From JAWWOW01 sp033851265 (GTDB lineage Bacteria > Actinomycetota > Actinomycetes > JAWWOW01): a DNA stretch of 64,000 nt. Below the pieces are notes generated by a model. That model worked only from the letters and a program-made list of their open reading frames with translations, was not told the DNA's origin and did no database searches. The position numbers were made by a program, and so were the translations under genes. This document shows, piece after piece, positions 24,669-33,575 of this stretch. How positions within the stretch are numbered: the first letter of the stretch is position 1; each line of letters opens with the position of its first letter. The DNA lies in the NCBI GenBank assembly GCA_033851265.1, contig JAWWOW010000004.1, forward strand, positions 248,001 through 312,000, given 5' to 3'.

Positions 24669-26333
24669 TCAGCCGTTTCGGCGGCGAAGGAGTACGGCGC
24701 CGACCGCCGCAAGCCCCGCGCACGCGGCCGCACCGACGAAGACGGCATGCACTTCGGCCAGTGCGGCGCTTTGCACCGCTGCGTCGTACGCCGGGCACTT
24801 GGTGGGGGAGCCGGGGCAGAGCCGGAGAGGGGAGGCGATCCGGCCACTTTCATCGGCGAAGCGGTGCAGGCCGATCGCGGTCAACACGGACAACCCGACC
24901 AACATCCCCACCATCCGGGCGACGACGACGAGGGCGGAGGCGACCCCATGCATCGTCGAGGCGGTCGCGGCGAGTACCGAGGCGTTGATCGGCGCGATCG
25001 TGAGACCGAAGCCGAGACCGGTGACGATGAGGGCCACGGTGCCCCCGACGCCCGGCGCATCGGCGCTCCACTGGGACATCCCTGCGAGCCCGAGCGCCGC
25101 CAGTGCTGCTCCTGCCGCTGCCGTGACCCGGTCCCCGGCACGGTGCGAGACGACCCCGCCCAGAAGGGCGCCGACCGGTACGGCGGCCAGCAGTCGGACC
25201 AGGAGCAGCGCAGCGCCGAACTGGTCGTGCCCGGTGACGCGACCGAACACGGGGACGTCGACGAGCGCGGCAATCAGGGCTGAGCCGATGAGGAAGCTCA
25301 CCAGCAGGCCCCCGAACGCCGCGGGAGTCGCGAAAGCCCCACCCGGCACGAGTGGATGCCGGGCGCGGCGTTCCCAGACCACGAACAGTGCGAAGCAGGT
25401 GGCGCTGGCTGCGAGCAGCACCGGGCCGTGGTCCGCCAGCGTCTGCCGTTGCGGTTCGGCGGCCGAAAAGGCGAGCACGATCGCACCGAGCGCGATCGCT
25501 GCGATCGCTGCACCCGGGAGGTCCGCGACGGCAGCCATTCGAGGGATTCGGCGCACCGCGGGTGTGCGGGCCGTGGCCAGTGCGCCCAGGACGGCTGTGA
25601 TCACCGCGAGCGGGCTGGTTGCGGAGCCACCACCGGCCAATGGTTCATAAAGCCGGCCCCAGCTGACGTCGTGGACGATCCCGCCCGGGGCGGTGAGGAG
25701 CAGAACCAGGGCGGCAATGCTCAGCGCCCACAGTGCCGCGCCGCCGAGGTCGAGCGGCCAGGCCGGGGCGGCTCGCTTGCGCTCACTGGCTGCCAGGACG
25801 GCGGCCAGCACCAACCCGGCGCCGAGGTTGACCCAGAAGATCGTCCGCCAGCCGGCGAGCGCGAGCACGAAGGCGCCGTACAACGGTCCGAGGAGTGCCC
25901 CCGCCTCCTGCGCCGCACCAACGGCCCCCAGTGGTACGCCGCGCCGTTGCGCCGGATAGAGGTCGGCGACCAGAGCGAACGTGGCCGGAACCAGCCCACC
26001 CGCACCGACGCCTTGCAGACCGCGACCGGCGACAACGGCCGGGAGCGTGTGGGCGGTTGCCGTGATCAGTGAACCGAGGGCAAAGACGAGCAGGCAGCCG
26101 ACGAGGACCGGCGTCCGACCAGTCAGGTCGGCGATCCGTCCGACGGCGGGCAGCATCGCGACGTACCCGAGCAGGAAGACGCTGATGATCGGCGCAGCCC
26201 GGCCCAGCTCGGTCGCATCGAGGCCGACGCCGGCCATGATGTCGGGCAGCGCGAGGACGACGACATACGTGTCCGCCGCGGCGAGCAGGACAGCCGCCCC
26301 GGCGAGGACGAGGCGCAGGTCAGGCCGGGGCAC
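24669..26333 (-). CDS. MFS transporter, P55/Rv1410c-like (14-TM DHA2 type)
   Basis: This 554-residue major facilitator transporter starts VLLAAADTYVVVLALPDIM. Motif A is GRIADLTGRTPV, and the second domain is similar. Length and helix count (about 14) fit the DHA2 group. Its gene overlaps the upstream LppX/LprAFG lipoprotein gene by 14 nt. This lipoprotein-MFS pairing is the known lprG-Rv1410c operon, which moves triacylglycerides or lipoglycans across the mycobacterial envelope and gives drug tolerance. A general drug exporter is the alternative. The start codon is GTG within the lprG end. Confidence 0.85.
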   Translation of the reverse strand: MPRPDLRLVLAGAAVLLAAADTYVVVLALPDIMAGVGLDATELGRAAPIISVFLLGYVAMLPAVGRIADLTGRTPVLVGCLLVFALGSLITATAHTLPAVVAGRGLQGVGAGGLVPATFALVADLYPAQRRGVPLGAVGAAQEAGALLGPLYGAFVLALAGWRTIFWVNLGAGLVLAAVLAASERKRAAPAWPLDLGGAALWALSIAALVLLLTAPGGIVHDVSWGRLYEPLAGGGSATSPLAVITAVLGALATARTPAVRRIPRMAAVADLPGAAIAAIALGAIVLAFSAAEPQRQTLADHGPVLLAASATCFALFVVWERRARHPLVPGGAFATPAAFGGLLVSFLIGSALIAALVDVPVFGRVTGHDQFGAALLLVRLLAAVPVGALLGGVVSHRAGDRVTAAAGAALAALGLAGMSQWSADAPGVGGTVALIVTGLGFGLTIAPINASVLAATASTMHGVASALVVVARMVGMLVGLSVLTAIGLHRFADESGRIASPLRLCPGSPTKCPAYDAAVQSAALAEVHAVFVGAAACAGLAAVGAVLLRRRNG

Positions 26334-27003
26334 TGATCGTCGGATGGGTGCCGTAGTGGTCGAGCACGATCGTGAACGTCGTCTGGACGTTCTTGTCGAG
26401 GAACGGACCGGTGAGGACGGCGCGGCGCAGCTCGCCTTTCTTGCCGGCGATGCCGAGCTTGCCGACCACCGGCTTGGACGGGTCGGCGCTGGTCAGTACC
26501 TGTTCGACGGCCGAACCAGGCAGGTTGACGTCGACCTCATCGAGGACCTCGCCAGCGAAGCGGTCCTGTCCGGCAGATTTCACCGACGTGAGCTCCGCCA
26601 GGAGTCGACTGATGCCGGTCGTTGGGTTGAGCAGTTTGCCCGGGTCAGAGAAGCCGTACTGCTTCGGATCCGCCTTGGTGTACGCCGAGACCAGCGGAGG
26701 CTTGATGTAGACACTGCCGCCGACCGACACGACTTCGATGCTGAACTGCAGCCCGCTCCGGCTGACCGTGATTGATCCCTTGAAACCATCGGGCCGGGCG
26801 ACGTCGCCGGTGCCGCCCACGATCACCGTGCCGCTTTTCGGCGTTCCGCTGCTCGTCAACTCGAAATGCAGGCCGGCCGTCGTATCCAGGGTTGCCTTGG
26901 CCTGCGCAATGAGTTCCTGTGGGTCGGTCTTCTTCCCGCCGCCGCACCCGGTGAGGGCAATGGCCCCGGCGAGTACCAACAGCACCGCGCGGCGTCGGGT
27001 CAC
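26320..27003 (-). CDS. lprG: LppX/LprAFG family lipoprotein (LprG-like)
   Basis: This 227-residue lipoprotein has the signal peptide RRRAVLLVLAGAIALTGC, with the lipobox Cys followed by GGGKK. The mature part matches LppX_LprAFG: TTAGLHFELTS at the start of the half-barrel, GDVARPDGFKG, and a C-terminal FTIVLDHYGTHPTISAP. Family members bind di- or triacylated lipids in a hydrophobic cavity and hand them outward. The GTG at 27003 gives the signal peptide directly; the frame is open far upstream but runs antisense to the EamA gene. It is coupled to the MFS gene downstream. Confidence 0.88.
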   Translation of the reverse strand: MTRRRAVLLVLAGAIALTGCGGGKKTDPQELIAQAKATLDTTAGLHFELTSSGTPKSGTVIVGGTGDVARPDGFKGSITVSRSGLQFSIEVVSVGGSVYIKPPLVSAYTKADPKQYGFSDPGKLLNPTTGISRLLAELTSVKSAGQDRFAGEVLDEVDVNLPGSAVEQVLTSADPSKPVVGKLGIAGKKGELRRAVLTGPFLDKNVQTTFTIVLDHYGTHPTISAPA

Positions 27004-27030
27004 GGGGCCAGCGTGCCACGCTGCACCCTC

Positions 27031-27888
27031 GTGAGAAGGCTGCCCGCGCCGGTCCTGGTCTTCGGTGCCATCGTCTCGGTCCAGTGCGGCGGCGCGGTGG
27101 CCGCGAAGCTGTTCGACCGCGCTGGCCCGGGCGGCACCGTCCTGTTGCGCCTCGCCTTGGCCGCGGTCGTCCTTCTGCCGATCGTGCGGCCACGGATTCG
27201 CGGCCGATCCGGGCGCGACCTGCGGGCGGCCGCGGTGTTCGGCCTCGTGCTCGCCGGCATGAACGCATGCTTCTATCAGGCGCTCGAGCGCACGCCGCTG
27301 GGTTTGGCGGTGACGCTCGAGTTCGTCGGGCCGCTCGCCGTTGCGATCGGGGCATCGCGTCGGCGGCTCGACCTGCTGTGGGCGGGGCTGGCGGCTGGCG
27401 GGGTAGCCCTTCTTGCCGGCCGTGGCGGTGGCGATGTGACCACGCTGGGGGTGGTGTTCGCCCTGGCGGCCGGTGCGTTCTGGGCGGCGTACATCCTGGT
27501 CAGCCAGCGCATCGGTCGTGTCTTCCCGGGTGCGAGCGGGTTGGCCATCGCCCTGCTCGTCGGTGCGGTTGCCGTTGCGCCGTACGGCGTCATCGACGGT
27601 GGCGACGCACTCGTGGAGCCCGGGGTACTCGCCGCTGGTCTGGCCGTGGCGTTGCTGTCTTCTGCGGTTCCGTACTCCCTCGAGCTCACCGCTCTGCGTC
27701 GGCTGTCGGCGGCAGTATTCGGCGTGCTGATGAGTCTCGAGCCCGCGGTGGCGTCGCTGGTTGGGCTGATCGTGCTGAGCCAGCGACTCACGGTTGTGCA
27801 GGTGGTGGCCGTCGCGATGGTGTGCCTGGCCAGCCTGGGCGCGACCGCACCAGTGCGACGCCCGCTCGACCAACCGGTGAGCGGCTAG
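27031..27888 (+). CDS. EamA family transporter (RhtA-like exporter)
   Basis: This 285-residue DMT-superfamily permease has ten predicted helices in two EamA repeats. The first repeat starts VFGAIVSVQCGGAVAAKLF. The second includes LGVVFALAAGAFWAAYILV and SLEPAVASLVGLIVLSQRL. RhtA-like members export threonine/homoserine or other amino acids. The start codon GTG lies only 27 nt from the divergent lprG start, so both promoters are packed into a very short space. The open frame further upstream is antisense to lprG and rejected. Confidence 0.85.
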   Translation: MRRLPAPVLVFGAIVSVQCGGAVAAKLFDRAGPGGTVLLRLALAAVVLLPIVRPRIRGRSGRDLRAAAVFGLVLAGMNACFYQALERTPLGLAVTLEFVGPLAVAIGASRRRLDLLWAGLAAGGVALLAGRGGGDVTTLGVVFALAAGAFWAAYILVSQRIGRVFPGASGLAIALLVGAVAVAPYGVIDGGDALVEPGVLAAGLAVALLSSAVPYSLELTALRRLSAAVFGVLMSLEPAVASLVGLIVLSQRLTVVQVVAVAMVCLASLGATAPVRRPLDQPVSG

Positions 27889-27900
27889 TGCTCGAGCGGC

Positions 27901-28755
27901 CTAGCCCTCCGGCGGTCGGGCGCCGAACAAGATCTCGTCCCAGCTCGGGACGGTGGCACGACGACCCGGAGCCACGCCGTCGGCCTCGGCCTGCCGGTCG
28001 GTCGAGCCGGTGCGGCGATCGGCCGGCGGCGGGGTAGGCGCTTCCTGCGGCTCGGCCATTTCGGCCATCTCGACCAGGTCGCCCATGAGGTCGGCGGGCG
28101 GCTCGTCCTCCCGGACGAGGCTGAGCCCGACCCGGCTCGGATGACTGTCACCGACGACGGCGGCGATGCCCTCGAGCAGCCCGTCGGTCGCTTCGACGTC
28201 ACTGATCGCGGCGGCGTCGGCGTCGGCAGCCGATAGTGCGCGTTTGCCCGGATCCCACAGCCAGTGGGCGGTCCGGGAGCGGTCGGCAGACCGGAATGCG
28301 AGCTGGATCAACCACGTGCCGTCCTCGCGCCGCCAGGAGTCCCAGCTGATCGAGTCGGGTTCCGCCGCGATCGAGGCGAGGTGCTCGTCTGCCTGTTCGC
28401 CCATGGGTAGGGCGTCGTCGCCGCCACGGCGGGTGGTGGCCTGGCGCGCTGCGTCGATCGCGTGCACGCGCTCGTCGCGGATCGGGCCTTCGAATCGCCG
28501 GACCTTGTCGACCGGCACGCCCGCCGCGGAGGCGACCTGTTCGGCGGTCTGGCCGGCCCGCAGCCGGGACTGGATCTCGCGTGGCGACAGCGCGCTCTCG
28601 ACCTTGATCTCCATCTGCTCCAGCCGGGCCATGTCCCCGAGGACCGCGGCCTTGAGCCGCTCATCGACAGGGAGTGACACCGTCCCGGTCTCCGGGCCGG
28701 TCAACACGAGATTGGACCCGTCGTCGGACAGCCCCAGCAGGCGCATTTGACGCAT
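27901..28755 (-). CDS. sepH: Septation protein SepH (DUF3071)
   Basis: This 284-residue actinobacterial cell-division protein stimulates FtsZ assembly. The N-terminal DUF3071 domain begins MRQMRLLGLSDDGSNLVL and carries a helix-turn-helix, AEQVASAAGVPVDKVRRFEG (residues about 70-89). A linker rich in Glu/Pro follows. The conserved C-terminal motif is RRATVPSWDEILFG. These match the SepH layout known from Streptomyces and mycobacteria. GGGGAGG precedes the ATG. It is convergent with the EamA gene (12-nt gap). Confidence 0.9.
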   Translation of the reverse strand: MRQMRLLGLSDDGSNLVLTGPETGTVSLPVDERLKAAVLGDMARLEQMEIKVESALSPREIQSRLRAGQTAEQVASAAGVPVDKVRRFEGPIRDERVHAIDAARQATTRRGGDDALPMGEQADEHLASIAAEPDSISWDSWRREDGTWLIQLAFRSADRSRTAHWLWDPGKRALSAADADAAAISDVEATDGLLEGIAAVVGDSHPSRVGLSLVREDEPPADLMGDLVEMAEMAEPQEAPTPPPADRRTGSTDRQAEADGVAPGRRATVPSWDEILFGARPPEG

Positions 28756-28873
28756 GACGCCTCCCCAGCCCTCACCGGATAGCGACCACGCTAAGGCATC
28801 CAGCGACGAATGGGCGGTACGACGCGGCTCTATCCGATTGCCAGCGGCGATTGGGCCGCCGGCGCCTACTTAC

Positions 28874-29296
28874 CTATGAGCTCTGCAGGCCCCCGGCCAT
28901 CCCCATGTCCTTGTGGTACTCGCAGAAGAAACTGATGATGCCCGACGCCGGGAAGGTCACCGTCACCGTCTCGGTCTTACCGGCCGCCACATCCTTGTTG
29001 ATGTTCTGCGCGGACTGGCTGAAGTTGTGCTCCGTGTCGCTGGTCTCGTTCTTGAGCTCGATGGTCAGCTTCTGGCCGGGCTTGCCCTTCAGCACGCTCG
29101 GGTTGAAGTAGTAGTTGTCCTGCTCGATCTCGAGCTGGGTCAGATTGGTCACGTCTTTGGTGCCGTGGTCGTTGGCCTTGACGCCGGCAATATCTGTCTT
29201 CCCGCCGCCGCCACCACCGCAGGCAGCGAGTGTCAGCGCAAGCGCTGCAAGTAGCGCGGTAGCACCGGTGAGTCGCGATGCGAGCGGCAGGCGCAT
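28874..29296 (-). CDS. Cupredoxin-domain lipoprotein
   Basis: This 140-residue protein has a lipoprotein signal (ALLAALALTLAACGGG) and a cupredoxin-like beta-sandwich. Type 1 copper ligands can be placed: His in DTEHNFS, then Cys, His and Met in FFCEYHKDMGM. It would sit on the outer face of the membrane and could carry electrons or copper. It lies divergently beside the sdhCAB operon, so a role near the respiratory chain is possible but unproven. AAGGAGAG precedes the ATG. Confidence 0.85.
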   Translation of the reverse strand: MRLPLASRLTGATALLAALALTLAACGGGGGGKTDIAGVKANDHGTKDVTNLTQLEIEQDNYYFNPSVLKGKPGQKLTIELKNETSDTEHNFSQSAQNINKDVAAGKTETVTVTFPASGIISFFCEYHKDMGMAGGLQSS

Positions 29297-29455
29297 GGTC
29301 TCTCCTTGTGTCGGTTCCCCTCGACACGGAGCGACGGGATGGACGGTTCAGATCCACCCCATTGCCAGGATCCGGGCGCGCATCTGACACGCTGTCGTCT
29401 GCTTCGCCGGGTCGGTGGTGCCGCGGGCGGGCAGCACCAGCGAACAGGGGAATGG

Positions 29456-30295
29456 ATGGCAACGGATACTGCATCGACGCCTACGACCGGCTCTCCCGAG
29501 GCTCGCGCAGCCATCACAGCCCGCACATTGCGAACGGATCGCTGGTGGCTGACGCCGCTGATCTACGTCTTCGGGCTTGGCGCATTCATCGTCTATTCGA
29601 CGTACGCCGTCCTCGTCGGCGACCACTTCTTCATCGGCGAGCGGGCTGCCAACGCGCATGGGCATGCGCCGTACATCTCGCCGTTCTACTCGCCCTGCCT
29701 CGCCGGTGACGCTTGCGGACCGGTCAAGACACCGGTCATCGGGAACATCTTCGACGGGATGTTCTTCCTGTCCCGGCTCGTCGTGCTGATGTTGCCGCTC
29801 GCGTTCCGAACGACGTGTTACTACTACCGCAAGGCGTACTACCGGTCGTTCTGGCTGTCACCGCCGGCGTGCGCGGTCGCGGAGCCGCACAAGAAGTACA
29901 CCGGGGAGACCCGCGTCCCGCTCGTCGTGCAGAACTCGCACCGGTACTGGTGGTACGCCGCCATCCTCGTGCTGTTCATGCTGAGCGTCGACGCGGTGCT
30001 CGCGTTCAACTGGGACGGCGAGTTCGGCATGGGTCTCGGCTCGCTGATCATGGTCCTCAACGTTGTCCTGCTCGCGGCGTACACGTTCGGCTGTCATTCC
30101 TGTCGGCACATCCTCGGCGGTCGGCTCAACCACTTCTCCCGACATCCGATCCGTTACCGGCTCTGGACGCTCGTGTCGAAACTGAACGCCCGCCATGGCT
30201 TCTACGCCTGGGCGAGCCTCATCTCGGTTGGCCTGACAGACCTCTACATCCGGTTGGCCTCCCACGGTGTGTTCGACGATCCGAGGTTCTTCTGA
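29456..30295 (+). CDS. sdhC: Succinate dehydrogenase membrane anchor subunit (Rv0249c-like)
   Basis: This 279-residue membrane protein has about five helices and corresponds to the fused SdhC/D-type anchor of actinobacterial Sdh1 complexes (Rv0249c). Residues seen include His-containing helices for haem (YTFGCHSCRHILGG, SRHPIRYRLW) and the block RTTCYYYRKAYYRSFWLSPPAC. It anchors the SdhAB module to the membrane and passes electrons to quinone. ATG at 29456 after AGGGGA. The stop overlaps the sdhA start by 1 nt. No separate SdhD is present in the operon, in line with this class. Confidence 0.87.
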   Translation: MATDTASTPTTGSPEARAAITARTLRTDRWWLTPLIYVFGLGAFIVYSTYAVLVGDHFFIGERAANAHGHAPYISPFYSPCLAGDACGPVKTPVIGNIFDGMFFLSRLVVLMLPLAFRTTCYYYRKAYYRSFWLSPPACAVAEPHKKYTGETRVPLVVQNSHRYWWYAAILVLFMLSVDAVLAFNWDGEFGMGLGSLIMVLNVVLLAAYTFGCHSCRHILGGRLNHFSRHPIRYRLWTLVSKLNARHGFYAWASLISVGLTDLYIRLASHGVFDDPRFF

Positions 30296-32091
30296 TGGCG
30301 GAGCACGAACGCCACGACCTCGATGTGCTGGTCGTCGGTGCGGGCGGCGCAGGTCTCCGTGCGGCAGTGGAGTCGGCGAACGCCGGTGCGAAGACCGGTC
30401 TCGTGTGCAAGTCGTTGCTCGGGAAGGCGCACACGGTCATGGCCGAGGGCGGCATGGCTGCGGCGATGGCGAACGTTTGGCCGGAAGACAACTGGCAAGT
30501 GCATTTCCGCGACACCATGCGCGGCGGCAAGATGCTCAACAACTGGCGTATGGCCCAGCTGCATGCGCAGGAAGCGCCGGACCGGGTCTATGAGCTCGAA
30601 GAGTGGGGCGCGCTGTTCGACCGCACACCCGACGGGCGCATCTTGCAACGCGACTTCGGTGGGCATCGCTATGCGCGGTTGGCCCATATCGGCGACCGCA
30701 CCGGCTTGGAGTTGATCCGCACCCTGCAGCACCACACGATTCACCGCGCTGTCGAAGTGTTCATGGAGTGCAAGGTCCTCGGCCTGCTGAAGGACGGCGA
30801 TCGCATTTCCGGCGCGCTGGCCTACTGGCGGGAGCAGGGGACGTTCGTTGTGTTCGCGGCCAAGGCCGTCATTCTTGCGACGGGTGGCGCCGGCAAGATC
30901 TACAAGTACACATCGAACTCCTGGGAAGGCACCGGCGACGGACACGCGCTGGCACTGTGGGCCGGCGCAGAGCTCATCGACATGGAGTTCTTCCAGCTGC
31001 ACCCGACGGGGATGATCTGGCCGCCGTCCGCCCGCGGCATCCTCGTTACCGAGGGTGTGCGCGGCGATGGTGGCGTGCTGCGCAACTCCGAGGGTGAGCG
31101 CTTCATGTTCAACCACATCCCGGAGTACTTCAAAGCCGAGACGGCTGACTCAGTGGACGAGGCCGATCGTTGGTACGACGATCACGTCAACAACCGCCGT
31201 CCGCCGGAACTGCTGCCGCGCGATGAGGTCGCCCGCGCGATCAACGCCGAAGTCAAAGCCGGCCGCGGTTCTCCCCACGGTGGTGCGTTTCTTGACATCG
31301 CGTCGCGCCGACCGGAGGAGTACATCAAGCGGCGGCTGCCCTCGATGTACCACCAGTTCAAGCACCTGGCCGACGTCGACATCACAAAAGAAGCCATGGA
31401 GGTCGGACCGACCGCGCACTACATCATGGGTGGCGTCCGCGTCGACGCGGATACGCAAGCGACGGTCGTCCCTGGTCTCTACGCCGCCGGTGAGGTCAGC
31501 GGTGGGATGCACGGAGCGAACCGGCTCGGCGGCAACTCGCTGTCCGACCTCATCGTGTTCGGTCGACGGGCTGGCGAGTCCGCCGCGAAATACGCACTCG
31601 GTTTGCCGACGCAGCCGACTGTCGACCAGACCGAAGTCGACCGGCTCACGACAGAGGCGCTCGCGCCATTCGGCCGGGACCAGGGCGAGAACCCCTACAC
31701 CTTGCATCAGGATCTGCAGGCGGTCATGCAGGACCTCGTCGGCATCATTCGGGTCGAAGCCGAGATGCGAGAGGCGCTCGAGCGGATCGAGGCGCTCAAG
31801 AACCGCGCCAGGAATGTTCGCGTCGAAGGTCACGTCCAGTACAACCCCGGATGGGGTGAGGCCACGGATCTGCCAGCGCTGCTCGCCGTCGCTGAATGCG
31901 TCACCCGTGCAGCCGTGGAACGCAAGGAGAGCCGTGGCGGCCACACCCGAGACGACTACCCGACCACAGACCCGATGTGGTCACGCGTCAACAACCGACT
32001 GACCATGGATGGTGACGGCATCGTCGTCAACCAGATTCCGCTGCCCGAGATGCCGGACGACTTGAAAAAGCTGTTCGAGGAGGCTTTCTGA
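30295..32091 (+). CDS. sdhA: Succinate dehydrogenase/fumarate reductase flavoprotein subunit
   Basis: This 598-residue flavoprotein oxidises succinate to fumarate using covalently held FAD. The dinucleotide fold is DVLVVGAGGAGLRAA. The FAD His region is likely SLLGKAHTVMAEGGMA. The active site includes FFQLHPTGMIWPP and HGANRLGGNSLSD. The C-terminal ends at a typical helical domain. The ATG overlaps the sdhC stop (TGATG), which excludes the longer open frame. It is the second gene of the sdhCAB operon. Confidence 0.94.
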   Translation: MAEHERHDLDVLVVGAGGAGLRAAVESANAGAKTGLVCKSLLGKAHTVMAEGGMAAAMANVWPEDNWQVHFRDTMRGGKMLNNWRMAQLHAQEAPDRVYELEEWGALFDRTPDGRILQRDFGGHRYARLAHIGDRTGLELIRTLQHHTIHRAVEVFMECKVLGLLKDGDRISGALAYWREQGTFVVFAAKAVILATGGAGKIYKYTSNSWEGTGDGHALALWAGAELIDMEFFQLHPTGMIWPPSARGILVTEGVRGDGGVLRNSEGERFMFNHIPEYFKAETADSVDEADRWYDDHVNNRRPPELLPRDEVARAINAEVKAGRGSPHGGAFLDIASRRPEEYIKRRLPSMYHQFKHLADVDITKEAMEVGPTAHYIMGGVRVDADTQATVVPGLYAAGEVSGGMHGANRLGGNSLSDLIVFGRRAGESAAKYALGLPTQPTVDQTEVDRLTTEALAPFGRDQGENPYTLHQDLQAVMQDLVGIIRVEAEMREALERIEALKNRARNVRVEGHVQYNPGWGEATDLPALLAVAECVTRAAVERKESRGGHTRDDYPTTDPMWSRVNNRLTMDGDGIVVNQIPLPEMPDDLKKLFEEAF

Positions 32092-32855
32092 TGGCGTCGA
32101 CGGCGTACACCGCTCGGTTGCGTGTGTGGCGAGGTGACGCGTCCGGCGGCGATTTTGTCGACTACGAGGTGGAGGCGGACCCCGGCGAGGTGGTCCTCGA
32201 CGTCATTCACCGATTGCAGGCGGAGCAGACCGGCGACCTGGCTGTGCGCTGGAACTGCAAGGCGGGCAAGTGCGGCTCTTGCAGCGCCGAGATCAACGGC
32301 TTGCCGCGCCTCATGTGTATGACACGGATGGCGTTGTTCGGCGAAGACCAGGTGGTCACGGTCGCGCCCATGCGCACCTTCCCGATCATCCGCGATCTGG
32401 TCACCGACGTGTCATACAACTACGAGAAGGCCAAGGAAATCCCGGAGCTCGAGCTCGTGCCGCGCCCGCCCGAGGGCTACCGAATGTTCCAGCAGGACAT
32501 CGAGCGACTGCAGGAGTTCCACAAGTGCATCGAATGCTTCATGTGCCAGAACGTCTGTCACGTGATCCGCGATCACGAGGAGAACAAGCCGGCGTTCGCC
32601 GGGCCGCGCTTCTTCCTGAAGTACGCCGACCTCGACATGCACCCACTATCAGCGAAGGGTTCGACGAGCGCGGTTCGTGACGCCGGACTCGGCTACTGCA
32701 ACATCACCAAGTGCTGCACCGAGGTGTGTCCGGAGGACATTCACATCACCGACAACGCGATCATCCCCATGAAGGAACGCGTCGTTGACAAGCATCTGGA
32801 TCCACTCGTCTGGCTGGGCAACAAGATCACTCGGCGCAAGGACAGCCGCGACTGA
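32091..32855 (+). CDS. sdhB: Succinate dehydrogenase iron-sulfur subunit
   Basis: This 254-residue subunit holds the three Fe-S clusters that carry electrons from FAD to quinone. The N-terminal [2Fe-2S] ferredoxin domain has NCKAGKCGSCSAEI and LMCMTRM. The C-terminal part has CIECFMCQNVC and CNITKCCTEVCPEDI for the [4Fe-4S] and [3Fe-4S] clusters. The start overlaps the sdhA stop by 1 nt (TGATG), so all three subunits are made in step. It is convergent with adk. Confidence 0.94.
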   Translation: MASTAYTARLRVWRGDASGGDFVDYEVEADPGEVVLDVIHRLQAEQTGDLAVRWNCKAGKCGSCSAEINGLPRLMCMTRMALFGEDQVVTVAPMRTFPIIRDLVTDVSYNYEKAKEIPELELVPRPPEGYRMFQQDIERLQEFHKCIECFMCQNVCHVIRDHEENKPAFAGPRFFLKYADLDMHPLSAKGSTSAVRDAGLGYCNITKCCTEVCPEDIHITDNAIIPMKERVVDKHLDPLVWLGNKITRRKDSRD

Positions 32856-32859
32856 TCGG

Positions 32860-33462
32860 TCAGTCGGCGTCAGGGTCGGGCGGCACGATGCTCTCGGGAA
32901 GGTCGGCGAGGGAGTCGAGAATCGACTGGAAAACCACGTCGGGTTCGGGTGTGGCGTCGATGCGCCGAAGCACGCCGCGGCCCTCGTAGTAGTCCAGCAA
33001 AGGCCGGGTCTCCTTCGCATACACCTGCAGCCGGTGATCGATGACGTCGCTGATGTCGTCCGCCCGTCCGGAGGACTCGCCACGAGCCAAGAGCCGCTCA
33101 CGGAGCACGTCTTCGGGTGCGTCCAGCGCTAGCACGGCGTTCACCGTCACGCCGAGGTCACGAGCCATCTCGAACGCCCGGTGGGCTTGCGCCAGGTTGC
33201 GGGGGAATCCGTCGAGGATGTAGCCACCGCCTTGCGCCGCGCTGGTCAGCGGTTCGAGCAGCAACTCGATCATGAGGTCGTCGGGTACCAGGTCGCCGGT
33301 GGCAAGGGCGCCTTGGACGGCCTTGCCGAGTGGTGTTCCAGCCGTGACTTCCGCTCGCAGCAGGTCGCCTGTGGACAGGTGGCGTGCGCCGAAGTGCTCG
33401 GCCAGCCGGTCACCCTGGGTGCCCTTCCCGGCACCGGGGGGAGCGAGCAGCAGCAGGCGCAC
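32860..33462 (-). CDS. adk: Adenylate kinase (short-LID form)
   Basis: This enzyme of 200 residues interconverts ATP+AMP and 2 ADP. The P-loop is APPGAGKGTQG (residues 8-18), the AMP region is HLSTGDLLRAEV, the NMP-binding end is GYILDGFPRN, and the LID is shortened to ARGESSGRADD. This is the short form seen in M. tuberculosis. The gene stands alone, not in the secY-adk-map operon that is the usual place, so it may be a second nucleoside monophosphate kinase. Start codon GTG. It is divergent from the transglycosylase gene. Confidence 0.87.
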   Translation of the reverse strand: MRLLLLAPPGAGKGTQGDRLAEHFGARHLSTGDLLRAEVTAGTPLGKAVQGALATGDLVPDDLMIELLLEPLTSAAQGGGYILDGFPRNLAQAHRAFEMARDLGVTVNAVLALDAPEDVLRERLLARGESSGRADDISDVIDHRLQVYAKETRPLLDYYEGRGVLRRIDATPEPDVVFQSILDSLADLPESIVPPDPDAD

Positions 33463-33550
33463 CGGCGAAGCCTGGCATGCCGGGATTCAGGGCGGCGGGC
33501 TGGGGCAGGAAAGCGCCGTTCAAGGGCGTATCTCTCCGTGGGGGCTACAA

Positions 33551-33562
33551 CCACTTCGGTGG
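33551..33562 (+). promoter_or_regulatory. UUCG tetraloop hairpin before the transglycosylase ribosome site
   Basis: CCAC-TTCG-GTGG forms a stable tetraloop hairpin ending 2 nt before the AGGAGG. It may tune translation. It is part of a G-rich 113-nt leader that could hold a larger structure; no riboswitch core was recognised. Confidence 0.4.
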
Positions 33563-33575
33563 CCAGGAGGTGGGT

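Noticed and set aside
24360..25283. Plus-strand open frames of about 300 codons at 24.3-25.3 kb
   Set aside because: Arg/Gly/Pro-rich composition and antisense to the MFS gene; typical high-GC shadow.
27004..27873. Long N-terminal extension of the lprG frame
   Set aside because: It would run antisense through the EamA transporter and hide the lipoprotein signal peptide.
29713..30294. N-terminal extension of the sdhA frame
   Set aside because: It overlaps the whole of sdhC; the Rossmann fold begins at the ATG at 30295.
33463..33575. ydaO-type c-di-AMP riboswitch before the transglycosylase
   Set aside because: The conserved core elements known for this riboswitch were not recognised; left as a test and not annotated as a feature.
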